This document shows, piece after piece, positions 1 through 9,971 of a DNA stretch of 64,000 nucleotides (positions within the stretch are counted from its first letter, which is position 1; each line of letters starts with the position of its first letter). Source of the DNA: Russula earlei (lineage: Eukaryota > Basidiomycota > Agaricomycetes > Russulales > Russulaceae); the NCBI GenBank assembly GCA_025769875.1, contig JAGFNK010000132.1:1-64000 (forward strand), read 5' to 3'. Both the position numbers and the translations under genes were made by a program. The notes below the pieces were generated by a model that saw only the letters and a program-made list of their open reading frames with translations, was not told where the DNA came from and did no database searches.

Positions 1-318
1 ATTAGAGTTGGTCTAATAACGCGTTGTAGGGCCTTTGACACTAGGTTAGTACCTATTGTAGAGTTCCTAGGGTCGTTCCAAAGGGTCCTTAGGAAGGCCC
101 TAATGCTGTCTTTCTTTGCTAGAAGGGTTGCCTTTAAGTGGGGCTTGCTGTATGTCGATTGTGCCGAGAATCGCTCGCGCAACAATGCATGCGCGATATT
201 GTGGACACCTCTACTCACCCCTTTTGCTCGTGTGAACAGGGGTGACACCATAGAGACCAGGTTTCCTCCTATAAGGAAGGGTCCTTCAAGGGCCCTCTCC
301 GGAGAATGGTTCATGACA
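1..318 (-). mobile_element. LTR family A, truncated by window edge
   Basis: Reading the minus strand, this begins TGTCATGAACCATTC at 318 and matches the starts of the LTR copies at 8484, 8959 and 14560 (minus). The remainder lies outside the window. It abuts a gypsy pol reading frame directly at 319, so it appears to be an insertion into that pol gene. The target duplication cannot be tested because the other end is missing. Confidence 0.75.
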
Positions 319-803
319 GACCCCAAACCTCCACATTTCGTTTTAAAGAAGGGGATCAAGTATGGTTGGAGGCCACAAATCTACAAACCACTCACCCAAA
401 AGCAAAACTAGCCCCTCGACACTATGGACCATTCAAATTCATCACTGCCTATCCAGTAAATGTTCGCCTCGAGCTACCAAAGTCCTGGAAGATACACCCA
501 GTCTTTCACCATTCCCTGATTAAACCTTACAAGGAAACCACTGCCCACGGTCCTAACTTCTCAAACCTGCCACCGATACTAGTTGAAGGAGAAGAACAAT
601 ATGAAGTAGAACAGATCTTAAACTCTCGGCTCTCCCCAAACCGCAAAGGGATCCAATACCTAGTTAAATGGAAAGGTTACACTGCTGCAGAAAACACTTG
701 GGAACCAGCATCTAACCTATCAAAAGCACAATTACTTGTTAAAGACTTCCATCGGAAATATCCAAAGGCACTTAAAATGATTCCCACCAGGAGTGACCCC
801 TAA
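319..803 (+). pseudogene. Ty3/gypsy pol C-terminus with chromodomain
   Basis: This is the last ~160 residues of a gypsy polyprotein, cut at its 5' side by the LTR ending at 318. It starts with the integrase tail (GDQVWLEATNL, then YGPF, the GPY/F motif, then IHPVFHHSLIKP). It ends with a chromodomain (YEVEQILNSR, YLVKWKGY, NTWEP), which in this family directs integration through chromatin marks. The frame is open from 319 to the stop at 801-803. The upstream protease, reverse transcriptase and RNase H are absent, so it cannot be functional as it stands. A polypurine tract and an LTR of family B follow, so it is probably the 3' end of a family B element. Confidence 0.85.
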
Positions 804-1036
804 ACCAACAACTCTCATCATGACCTCCATCGATGACTATCTTTTTCCTTGTTACCAACGAACTTTTCAGAGAACCCCTGCGATCACATGCACTCAATCG
901 ACAACAGCTATCCCCAAAGCAATCCATAGAACAAGAAAGAATTCTCCACAAACAAACAGACTTCGACTTCTCATATGCAAACTACTCCACCTTCCAAAGA
1001 AACAAGTTCCTACTGTTGCAGGAGCAACAAGTCTAT
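804..1036 (+). other. Gypsy 3' untranslated stretch
   Basis: This lies between the pol stop and the polypurine tract. Short overlapping open frames exist, but none resembles a known protein. It is best read as the 3' leader of the family B gypsy element. Confidence 0.5.
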
Positions 1037-1050
1037 AAAGAGGGGATGAA
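1037..1050 (+). other. Polypurine tract
   Basis: AAAGAGGGGATGAA ends immediately before the TG of the LTR at 1051. A purine run in that position is the plus-strand primer site of an LTR retrotransposon. It supports calling the next LTR a 3' LTR rather than a solo one. Confidence 0.75.
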
Positions 1051-2714
1051 TGTTACGAACCAAGGCCAGATCCTGGCCGAAGATTGTCCTATTTCACTCA
1101 AGAGAGACCTCTCTCACTTTGCATTGCCGACTCCCTTCCATTTTCTGGGCTATCCCTCCTGCGGTACAAGATATCACTATTGCAAAGGCACTATGACATG
1201 ACCAGGCACCCGTTTCCTAATTGGGTAATCATCGCGTGGCAGCCACATGGCCACCCAGCCACCAAGGACCCGAAACAGCGGCACAAACTCTTAGAAACTG
1301 TTGCATAAATCATCTGACGTCATCAAGGCTCCAATGACATCATGGCTGACTGAGCGACTCCACAGTGACCTCATAGGCTCACTAAGCGCTCCACAGTGAC
1401 ATCATAATGATGTCATCGCTCCACAATGATCAGTAATGCGCTCAGTAAGCCTGAAACTTGACACAAGCAAGTTTATGCCTCTGTAGTCCTATTGGATGGT
1501 ACCAAAGAGTCTAGAATAGTCCTAGTTCTTTGTAATCGACCCTGTACACTGTATATAAGCCCCAATGAAGCATGGCAGTTGTCAGACTGTCCATTTGTGA
1601 TACTCTCATCTTCCTGGGTACTCCCCTGCGACCGCTCAGTCTAAAGATTCCCCCCCTGCTGTCAAGACACGTACTGCTGATCACTAAGGACTCAGGAGCA
1701 GGTGGGCAGGGGTCGGAACAGATGGTACGCGGCGTAAACGGCGTTGAACAGGAGGACGAGCCAAACGACTAGAAGATACCAGATGGGGACTGGTATGTGT
1801 TGCAAGAGGCAGAGGTGAAGAGTAGAGGCCAGTGCAGCGAGGGACTTTAAACAAGGCGGTCGTTGAAGAGTACCTTGAAGACAAGGGAAGGCTTTAGACT
1901 GAGCAGTCGCAGGGGAGTACCCAGGAAGTGGAGAGTATCACAAATGGACAGTCTGACGACTGCCATGCTTCATTGGGGCTTATATACAGTGTACAGGGTC
2001 GATTACAAAGCACTGGGACTATTCTAGACTCTTTGGTACCATCCAATAGGACTACAGAGGCATAAACTTGCTTGTGTCAACTTTTAGGCTTACTGAGCGC
2101 ATTACTGATCATTGTGGAGCGATGACATCATTATGATGTCACTGTGGAGCGCTTAGTGAGCCTATGAGGTCACTGTGGAGTCGCTCAGTCAGCCATGATG
2201 TCATTGGAGCCTTGATGACGTCAGATGATTTATGCAACAGTTTCTAAGAGTTTGTGCTGCTGTTTCGGGTCCATGGTGGCTGAGTGGCCATGTGGCTGCC
2301 ACGCGATGATTACCCGATTAGGAAACTGGTGCCTGGTCGTGTTATAGTGCCTTTGCAATAGCAATATCTTGTACTGCAGGAGGGATAGCCCAGAAAATGG
2401 AAGGGAGTCGGCAATGCAAAGTGAGAGGGGTTTTTCTTGAGTAAGATAGGACAATCTTCGGCCAGGACTTGGCCTTGGTTTGTAACACCTGCTTCCAAGG
2501 TACTCTTCAACGACCGCCTTGTTTAAAGTCCCCTCGCTACACTGGCCTCCAGCCTTCGCCTTTGTCTCTTGCAACACCTACCAGTCCCCATCTGGTACCT
2601 CCTCACCATTTGGCTCATCCTCTTGTTCAACGCCGCCTTCGCCGTGTATCATCTGTTCCGACCCTTGCCCACCTGCTCCTGAGTCCTTAGTGATCAGCAG
2701 TACGTGTCTTGACA
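1051..2714 (+). mobile_element. 3' LTR of family B, split by another LTR
   Basis: It begins TGTTACGAACC at 1051 and ends TGTCTTGACA at 2714. A TATA box (GTATATAAGC) lies at 1551-1560. The LTR is interrupted at 1660 by an inverted copy of itself and resumes at 2493. Without the insert it is about 831 bp, matching the 828-829 bp of the two uninterrupted copies. It is the 3' LTR of the gypsy element ending at 803. Downstream sequence is a copia element, so the gypsy copy appears to have entered or truncated that element. Confidence 0.85.
1660..2487 (-). mobile_element. Solo LTR family B inside another LTR B, TSD CCTGC
   Basis: An 828-bp LTR lies in reverse orientation (plus-strand ends TGTCAAGACACG and TTTGTAACA) within the forward LTR. 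The 5-bp target duplication CCTGC is perfect at 1655-1659 and 2488-2492. There is no internal region, so it is a solo LTR left by recombination between the two ends of an inserted element. Confidence 0.9.
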
Positions 2715-3789
2715 TCCGGCTCCTCCACTTTGTCACCGTGGTTGAGTGTGAGCACGTGTGTAGCACACTTTGGTCGTCCCGTGGTGGATTGTGCAGGTGG
2801 GCTTTCTGCCTTGTAACCTGTGGGCTGACTATGTGGTGTTTCAGGCTGAACAGGCAGGGCTTTGCCTGCTCGGACGCCTTGCGGTTTGGTGTGCGATGCC
2901 TGCTCCGTGTTGTCTACCTGTTTCAGGCTGAGCAGGCAGAGGCTCCTCTGCTCCAATGCCTTGCGGCTTCACGTGCAGTGGCACTTCCATGCTGTCTGCC
3001 TGGTTTCGCCTTCTCCGCCCCCTCAATCCTGCTCTCCTTTTCCCATCCCTGGTGCTTTCGGCTGCATCATCAAATTTGAGGATCACATGCTCAATGCGTG
3101 ATGTGGGGCCCCCTTCATTGAATACGACGTTGCAGGGTTCAGGGATGTGGGGGGTGGTGTGATGTGCAGGCTTGTATGCCTGATGGTTATACGTGTGGCC
3201 CGGGGATGTGTGCACCAGCGACCTTTGGGTCAACTTGGTGAGTCTCTTCTCTGGGGCAGTGCATGGACACGCACGTTCCAAGGATGTGCGGCTGAGAGGG
3301 GTCGAGGGTTGTCCCCGCTCCGTGCCTCTTCGAGCATCAAGTCGTCCAAGGCATGCATGGACGGTTTTGCAGTCTGTACGCAGTCGCCCGGACCCTATTA
3401 AGAGGTGTCCGGGTTGCGCGTTCTGCGACTTTGATGTGTTGTGGCGTACCTGGGGTGTTAATTTGATGCATGCATCCCCTTTCAGCTAGGGATGTTTGTG
3501 CTTCTTGCCCGGTGTGTTCGCCCCCTCCATCCAATTGGAGGATCTTCAAGCGTTGGCTGGCCTTGGGCTCAACGCGTGCGGTGTGCGGCTCGAGGTGCTG
3601 GGGTGCTTTCGACTTGCGCTTTGGCCCACCGGCATGTGTCTTCCACGGCTTATTGTCTGTCCTGGGTCGCGACATGTTCGGAGAACTGGGGTGTTCTGGT
3701 GGGTGATTTCCCACACGTGTCCGAGAAGGCCTGGGAGATCGTCGTGCGCGCGGTAAGCGCGGCTTCGGTTTTGTGGGCGCGATCTGCAA
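2715..3789 (-). pseudogene. Degraded copia integrase region
   Basis: On the minus strand there are pieces of a Ty1/copia integrase: ILQLDGGGEH, then a GCMHQINTPGTPQ-like stretch, then VAERATRT. Closer to 3160 is NVVFNEG, which resembles the region after the integrase core where copia proteins have DVVFNE. Reading frames shift and stop repeatedly. The reverse transcriptase and RNase H that should follow are missing because the element is cut at 2714 by the family B gypsy LTR. Confidence 0.7.
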
Positions 3790-4195
3790 GGGATTGGTCT
3801 AGTGTCGCTGTGCGTGCTGACTCAGGTTTGGCTGTCTGGATGGCCATGATGTACAAGCTTTCATGTAACGTTCCCTCACAAATTAGTTGGTTTCCATCGT
3901 ATATTCCGCATGTCTCTCCCTGGAAGTGCAATTCCGCCCCATGTTGAGCAAAATGGGAGACTGATAGAAAGTTCCCTTTGAGGTCCAGGATGTACAGGAC
4001 ATCGCGGAGTATTGCGGTACTCCGCGCGCCATTTGTGTGCATCTGGACTTGCACTTGTCCGGCTCCGGTGGCGGTTATTGCGCTATCGTTGCCTAAGACG
4101 ACTTGAATGGGTGATGCGAGTGGGGTAAGATGCGTGAACCAATCGCGGTGGGGTGTCATGATGCGCGAGGCTCCGGAGTCAAGGAGCCAGCCTGT
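3790..4195 (-). pseudogene. Copia protease and pre-integrase remnant
   Basis: Minus-strand reading gives WLLDSGASRIMTPH at about 4160-4195. The DSGAS is the aspartic-protease active site of copia elements. VLGNDSAITATGAG and DVLYILDLKGNFLSVS follow, the usual order in copia retropepsins before the pre-integrase zinc region. The frame is open for ~170 residues and runs downstream of the gag zinc knuckle, as in a single copia polyprotein. It lies in a truncated element and is not expected to work. Confidence 0.75.
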
Positions 4196-5276
4196 CTCTG
4201 AGATTGGCAGCTCGGAGCTGCTCCTGAGTCATGGCCACGCGGATTGGCTCATCTACGACTGCCTGATATGATAAGGTGCTGTTATGTGGAGTTGGGACGT
4301 ATGCGATGGCAGTGCTGGCTGGTGGCTGGTCTGCGTGCGTCACTGGTATGTCGGGCGCGCTTGTGCCAGTCCTAGCAGGCGTGGGTGTTGCTGCATTGTG
4401 CGCGCTTGTGCCAGTCGTTGCTGCTGCTGCTGCTGCTGCTGCTTTATCCTGTGGTTTCCCATGAATTTTCCAGCATTCAGTTGTGTTGTGCCCCCTGCAT
4501 CTGCAGTGGGTGCACTTGATTGTGCTTTTTTCACTCTGCACTTCCCGGTCCTTCCCCTTTTGGGGTGCCTTTGCAATGTGAGATGTGGCCATGTCACAGG
4601 TCGATCAGATCCGACGCTCCTCGTGGAGGATTCGGTCCGTGACATGCTCGGCCAGTTAGATGGCTGGGCGGCGTCGAGTGGAGAGTGGCCTTGAGATTGG
4701 CCATCTTTTCCGGTAGTGCGAGGATTAGCATCCCGATGAGGACTTTCTCGTCTATTGGGTAACTGAGTCTCTTGAGGGTTCGGGCAGCGTGCAGCAGTCG
4801 AATGATTTGAGGAGCCATGGGTTCACTTTTGGAGAAAGTGACCCGGTATAGGTCCTGTCAATAAACGTGCGACTGCAGTTGCTCGCCCTTCCCTGCAAAA
4901 TGTTTTGCAAGCTCGTCCCAAGTATTTTTGGCTCCAGCAATGCCTAGGGCAGTGTCGAGAGTGTGCCCTTTTAATGTGAGTAAAATGTGGGCATGCTGCT
5001 TCGTGATCTTTCTGCTCCCAGTTGGCGAAGCCTGCTCGGGTCATTGCTGAGGTCCGGTTTTGAGTACGTCTGTTTTAAGATTTCCATTAAGCTGTTTACT
5101 TTGAATACTGCCTCTATTTCAGCTTTCCATTGTGTGTACGCGACCGTGCCACCTTCGAAGAGTGGTCCATCATAACCGTGTTGGCCGCCCATGTAAGTTT
5201 TTCCCATGGCTCCTACGGTGGGAGCGTGGCTGCCTCTCGAGGGCACGACGTTTGCGGTTGCTGTGGGGGCGCTCAT
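4179..5276 (-). pseudogene. Copia gag with CCHC zinc knuckle
   Basis: The gag starts near 5276 on the minus strand, about 70 bp after the LTR F end. Its N-terminal part (YTQWKAEIEAVF) and its middle part (EKVLIGMLILALPEKMANLK) resemble copia gag. The frame is then broken. At about 4490-4520 is a CX2CX4HX4C knuckle (CTHCRCRGHNTTEC), the nucleic-acid-binding motif of retrotransposon capsids. A run of alanines encoded by a CTG/CAG repeat follows. Because frames change at least twice, the gene is a pseudogene. Confidence 0.75.
4418..4443. repeat. CTG/CAG trinucleotide repeat
   Basis: About eight perfect GCT units lie inside the copia gag frame. On the minus strand they are read as GCA/AGC/CAG depending on frame, and in the gag frame they give about nine alanines. 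Such a run is prone to replication slippage. Confidence 0.85.
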
Positions 5277-5329
5277 GGTGTTTCGTTACGCGATTTGGAA
5301 GCTGGTGGGAGTTCGTGATGTCAGGGACG

Positions 5330-5345
5330 ACCAGGTCTCATAATC
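5330..5345 (-). promoter_or_regulatory. Putative copia primer-binding site
   Basis: Directly after the LTR end (CTCCAACA, minus strand) comes GATTATGAGACCTGGTCG. It contains TTATGAG, the complement of the CUCAUAA anticodon loop of methionine tRNA. Copia elements are known to prime from a tRNA-Met half molecule ending in that loop. The position and motif are seen; the tRNA identity is inferred. Confidence 0.5.
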
Positions 5346-5597
5346 TGTTGGAGCTATAGGGATGATAGCTCAGTCTTGTGTGTAAAAGACTGTATTGGTT
5401 AGGTTATCTAACCTATAGGGATGATAGCTATGTACAGCATTAGCTTTAAAGGAGTGTAAAGGAATGTGTAGTACTGACCTCAGTCTTGTGTGTAAAAGAC
5501 TGAGGAAATGAACACGATAACTAAATTATTCTAATTATTTACACGTACAGGTCCAGATTGTCCATTCGCGCGGCACTAAGCGGCTGCACGTCCAACA
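5346..5597 (-). mobile_element. Copia 5' LTR, family F copy 1
   Basis: This 252-bp LTR, in minus orientation, starts TGTTGGACGTGCAGCC at 5597 and ends CTCCAACA at 5346. The primer-binding site and gag follow immediately, so it is the 5' LTR of the minus-strand copia element. It is inserted in a gypsy pol gene that resumes at 5598. Its 3' half carries the X-intron-Y-spacer-XY layout described separately. Confidence 0.85.
5354..5502 (-). repeat. X-intron-Y / XY duplication in LTR F copy 1
   Basis: Minus-strand order is as follows. X1 (5479-5502, 24 nt) is the hairpin CAGTCTT...AAGACTG. The intron-like segment (5428-5478, 51 nt) starts GTCAGTAC, contains GCTAATG and ends TACATAG. Y1 (5413-5427) is CTATCATCCCTATAG. 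A 20-nt spacer (5393-5412) follows. Then X2 (5369-5392) and Y2 (5354-5368) are joined with nothing between them. X1 and X2 are identical, and Y1 and Y2 are identical. The downstream XY is therefore the exact spliced form of the upstream part. Confidence 0.9.
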
Positions 5598-6668
5598 TGA
5601 TGGAGAAGGAGAGGATGACAATCCTGACAAGTGGATTGATAGGGCCTTGTCCCTAGGAGTTTGGATGGTGAGCCCCAACTGTGCTCACAATGCTAACCAG
5701 ACTGCCTTTGCAGTCTGGTCCCTTGAGATGGAGGAAGCCCCCAACAACAGCCCTATTGTTTTCCTCACCAACAGTAAAATCTGTGAGTCCAAGGACCAGC
5801 TCACAAACATCCACTGCTACCTCAAGATCAATCAGCTGCCCCACCACCTCAACACCAAAGAGCACAGCCACTTGATCAAAGTGGCAAAATGTTTTCTTCT
5901 TGAAGGCAAACAACTTTGGCAAGGCCAGACCAATGGATGACACCAGCTCTGCCTCCCAGCAGAGAGACCCATCTTCACAATCCATGGTGAACATGATGAC
6001 CTCCACAAAGGTTTTTATTCCACACACAGAACACTCATTGACCATTTTTGGTGGCCTTCTCTTGAGCAGGATGTCAAATGGTACATTGACACTTGTTACC
6101 AGTGCCAACTCTAACAGACTATGAGGATTCACATCCCACCCACTGTTGCCACTCCCACTCCTCTCTTTCACAAGGTATATGTTGACACTATGGTCATGCC
6201 ACATGCTGGAGGTTTTTGGTATATTGTGCAGGCTCATTGCTCACTCACTGTGTGGTCTGAGTAGCACATATTATGCAGCAGATCCAGCTGCACACTAGGT
6301 ATGTTTCTTTTTGAGGAGGTGTTGTGCAGATGGGGAGCAGTCAAATAAATTGTTACCAACAACAGAGGACCATATATTGTGGCACTCATCTGGCTCATGG
6401 ATAGGTATGGAATCCAACACATCTGTATTTTGGCTTACAACTTGTGTGCAAATGGCATTGTCAAGTGACAGCACTGGACCATCCACAAGTCCCTTGTCAA
6501 AGGTGTGTGAAGGAGACACAAACAAGTGGCCTGAGTGCATGCCCCACATTTTTGGGCAGACTGTGCCACCATTTGCAAGTCCACTGACTACTCTCCCTTC
6601 TACATGGTGCACAGGGTCAAGCCATTGCTCCCCTTCAACATCATATTGGCTACATTTCTCATTCCAGA
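5598..6668 (+). pseudogene. Gypsy pol remnant: RNase H tail and integrase
   Basis: Translating across small frame shifts gives DKWIDRALSLGVW (linker after RNase H), then HLIKVAKCFLLEGKQLW. Next comes an integrase zinc domain with H-x3-H near HDDLHKGF and C-x2-C in DTCYQCQ, then the start of the catalytic core (VYVDTMVMPHAGGFWYIVQ). Many stops interrupt it. It is split from its C-terminal part (7812-8292) by LTR C. Gypsy elements of agaricomycetes have this gene order. Confidence 0.75.
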
Positions 6669-7811
6669 TGTTATGGCATCACAGCCATAAGAGCATTAGC
6701 TCAGGGTTCAGTGGGGCCAAGTCCCTGTGGCTTGGTTCAAGGGTTCAGTGGGGCTGGCTCAAAGAGACCAGATCAAGGGTTGAGTGTCTCAAGGCTGAGT
6801 CAGACAATGACTCAGTCCACAGACAGAGTCAATCTTCTGGTTTCACAGAAGAGGAGGACAATAAGAGAGTGTTAGGATTCTTGTGTTCTGCGTTCTCATC
6901 CTCTTGTCCTATGCTTTGGTGACTCATCTCTGTTTACTCATATGTGCTTATTCATCTGGCTTAGTGATTGCTTACTGATCCGCTTACTCATTGATCAGTA
7001 ATGGCTTACTCACTACTTACTAATTGATGACAGATACTAGGAAAGAATGACTCATGCGTGAGTCATTTCTGACACTCTCGAGTTGCGCTCTACGTATTTG
7101 GATATTACTGGTTTTCAGCTAGGTGCACCCCAAGTTTCGTACAAATTGGATCAGTAGTTGTTGAGATATTGTATAAATAGTCTGTGGTACCAAGAAGTCG
7201 AGCCTTACACTCAACTTACTCTCTTACAAGAAACAATCATCTTGTCAACACTCTAAACAAACTATAGTGATAACTCTAAGTGAAAGAGGCCCCTCTCTTC
7301 TCTAACATCCATGCTTCCTGAGATAATATCAAAGGATTTGAAGTCTAGTGCTTGAACTAAATCAAGCAACTCTTTCACTAAGAGTCAGTAATAAGATCAG
7401 TTAGATCTTAACAGAGAGAGGCAGAGGAGGAAAAGGAACACAAGGGTTCCTTGAGGTGTGCTCAGGTCAAGCAGAGTGTAGGCCAGCACAAGCAAGTTGT
7501 GATTGAGAGAGTGTACAGGGCAAGGGATGCGACAGGAAGTGGGACAAAGCTAAGCTCAGGGCATTCCCCAGCTTCTACAGGTGCTTAAATACTGTATGTA
7601 GTGAGGCTGTACAGTACTATATGCAGAACAATAGATAAAGGTGAACCAATAGCAAAAAGGGACTCAAACAATAGATGAAACACAACAGGTGAAACAATAA
7701 GGGACCATCAACATCAAGGGATGAAATGGTAACCAAGGGGATGAGGGTGACAGAAAAGAACAATAACAAAAAGGTTTTAGAGATGAACCGACAAGGGGGT
7801 AATTCATGACA
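6669..7811. mobile_element. Solo LTR family C copy 1, TSD CCAGA
   Basis: It begins TGTTATGGCATCAC at 6669 and ends ATTCATGACA at 7811. CCAGA is duplicated at 6664-6668 and 7812-7816. The net length is ~594 bp after removing LTR D, which is inserted at 6870. Two further copies occur at 10945 and 13644. A TATTTAAG in the minus direction suggests the LTR reads leftwards, but I am not certain of the orientation. Confidence 0.85.
6870..7413 (+). mobile_element. Solo LTR family D, TSD GAGAG
   Basis: A 544-bp insertion into LTR C starts TGTTAGGATTC and ends GATCTTAACA. GAGAG is duplicated at 6865-6869 and 7414-7418. A TATA-like GTATAAATAG lies near 7171-7180. This is the only copy of the family in the window, and it has no coding content. 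Confidence 0.85.
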
Positions 7812-8292
7812 CCAGAGCTCACTTCTCTGTTTCCACCACTGATCTCATCACCATCTGTGCATGCCAACTCAAAATGCAGGAAGAAGACCTTGCTGCCATC
7901 CACAATAATGTCCTCAAAGCTTGCTTGGCATCAGTCAAGCAGTTCAAGCATTGGTATGAGAGATCAATTCATGACTTTGATTTTATGCACAGTGCCTTGG
8001 TGCTCATCCAGAAGTCTGCAGTGGAAACAGAGCTCAGATGCAAGACCAAACCACACTACTTTGGTCCAATGGTGGTGCTCAAGTGGACTCAAAATGGTGC
8101 ATATCACTTGGTGGAGTTGGATGGAGCAATATTGAAACTGTGCTATGCTGCCTTTCATCTTGTGCCCTACTTTGCATGCTCATGGACCTTCATCCCAGTC
8201 ACTCACATCCATGAGACAGAGGACACCACTCTAGGTGATGAGGAACCCTCAAATGCAGACAAAGACTTCAATTATGTTGGTGATGAGCCTTG
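7812..8292 (+). pseudogene. Gypsy integrase C-terminus
   Basis: This continues the pol gene broken at 6668. From about 7874 it reads MQEEDLAAIHNNVLKA, then HDFDFMHSALVLIQ, then TKPHYFGPMVVL and ELDGAILKLCYAAF. It ends in an acidic tail and a stop at about 8292. The order matches the integrase tail of agaricomycete gypsy elements, including a GPMVV (GPY/F-like) motif. This C-terminal 139-residue stretch is open, but the protein as a whole is not. Confidence 0.75.
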
Positions 8293-8483
8293 ACCAAGGA
8301 TGGTTAAGAATTTTGTCCCCAGGAGGTGTAAGGCAGATTCCCACTGGCCATGGGGTCATGTGATTGGGGGTGTTGGTTGACTGCCAACATGATCCCCATG
8401 AACACAAACTCCTATGCCTCACATTTCCCTCTATCAAGTTTGTCTCTCTGTTTCTCCTCAGCAATTTTCCATTCCACTCCTTT

Positions 8484-8958
8484 TGTCATGAACCATTTCC
8501 CAGAGAGGGCCCTTGAAGGACCCTTCCCTATGAGAGGAAACCTAGGCTCCATGGTGCCACCCTGTTCACATGGACAAAAGGGGTGAGTACTAGTAGAGGT
8601 GTCCACAATATTGTGTGCATGTTGTCATGCAATTGATTCTAGGCACAATCAACATACAACAAGCCCTACTTGGTGTCAACCTATCTAAAAGTAAAGGACA
8701 ACATTAGAGGCCCTCTAAAGACCCTTTAGGACAAACCTAAGGTCCTTATATTGGATGTTGATGAAGAAACCATAGACCCTAGAATGTGTTATTAGACTAA
8801 CTCTAATAACCTTAGAACAAACTATAAGACAACACTAGGGACCTTAATACTGATATTAGAGTTGACTCTAAGGACCCTAATAAAACCTTATAATGGGCCT
8901 TATATGGAACACCTCCTCACCATCAAACACTGTCTCAGAAAGACTGGCCCTAAACTAC
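8484..8958 (+). mobile_element. LTR family A, 5' half only
   Basis: It starts TGTCATGAACCATTTCCC and follows the 8959 copy for about 475 bp to GCCCTAAACTAC. There a second family A LTR begins. The missing 3' half does not reappear after that second LTR, so this is a truncated copy. Confidence 0.75.
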
Positions 8959-9922
8959 TGTCATGAACAACTTCCCAGAGAGGGCCCTTGAAGGACCCTT
9001 CCTTAGTAGAGGAAACCCAGCCTCTATGGTGCCACCCTGTTCACACAGACAAAAGGGGTGAGTAGAGGTGTCCACAATATTGCACATGCATTGTTGCGTG
9101 AGTGATTTTTGGCATGATTGACATACAGCAAGCCCCACTTAGTGGCAACCCTTTTAGTAATAAAGGACAGTATTATAGCCTCTTCAAAGACCCTTTAGGA
9201 CAACTCTAAGTGCTCTACAAAAGGCACTAACAAGATACTAAAGACCCTACAATGCATTATCAGACTAACTCCAATAATGTTAGAACAAACTATAAAGCAA
9301 TACTAAGGACCTTAATAGAAGTATTGGGGTCAACTCTAAGGACCCTAATAGAACTATATAAGGGGTCTTATAGGCAACTCTATTCCCTGAACTAAACTAC
9401 AAGTCCTCAAATGACCAGCCCTAAACTAACTAACAGTAAATGAATCAGGTGCTTTGCATATGTTCTAAGGCAGTGAACATGTGGATAGTAAAGGCTCTTA
9501 CTCATCAATAGGAGCCTCCTTACTCAGCAGCTTACTGAGCATGACTGAGCATGTGCAGTAAGCATACTCCAACTTCTTACTCATCCCTCAATTGTGCTTG
9601 ATAACAAGGTTATGACTTGTTCCCTATTTAGCAGTTCTCTTGTAGTATATAAGCACTCAATAAAGTAGTGGACAGTCTTCAGACTGTCCATTTGATTTGT
9701 GGCACTCTACTACTGAGGGTACTCCTTTGTGACTGCCCTATGTTGTAACATCCTGGCCTTCTCCTTTCACAATCACCTCTTGCAGCCAGTACCAGTACCC
9801 CTCTGGTACTTGCTACTTGTTTGGACTGTGCTCTTCACAAACTCTATTCTCAAACTCAGTCAACTTGTCTCCAAGCTCCTCCCTCACTCTTGAATTGGAT
9901 TGATCAACAGTGAGTCCTGACA
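8959..9922 (+). mobile_element. Full-length LTR family A
   Basis: A 964-bp LTR starts TGTCATGAACAACTTC and ends AGTGAGTCCTGACA. A TATA box (GTATATAAGC) lies near 9645-9655, and there is an internal pair AGACTGTCC around 9680. I find no matching 5-bp duplication (ACTAC against CCTTT). It sits head-to-tail with the half copy upstream. Confidence 0.8.
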
Positions 9923-9971
9923 CCTTTCACCACCACCTTCCCTCACACCTCACAGGAATGACACCACCAGT

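Noticed and set aside
1572..2766. Several 60-115 residue ORFs inside LTR B copies
   Set aside because: They recur in every LTR B copy because the LTR is repeated, with no conserved coding signal.
5653..6237. 194-residue minus-strand ORF
   Set aside because: It is antisense to the gypsy integrase remnant, whose zinc motif is recognisable on plus.
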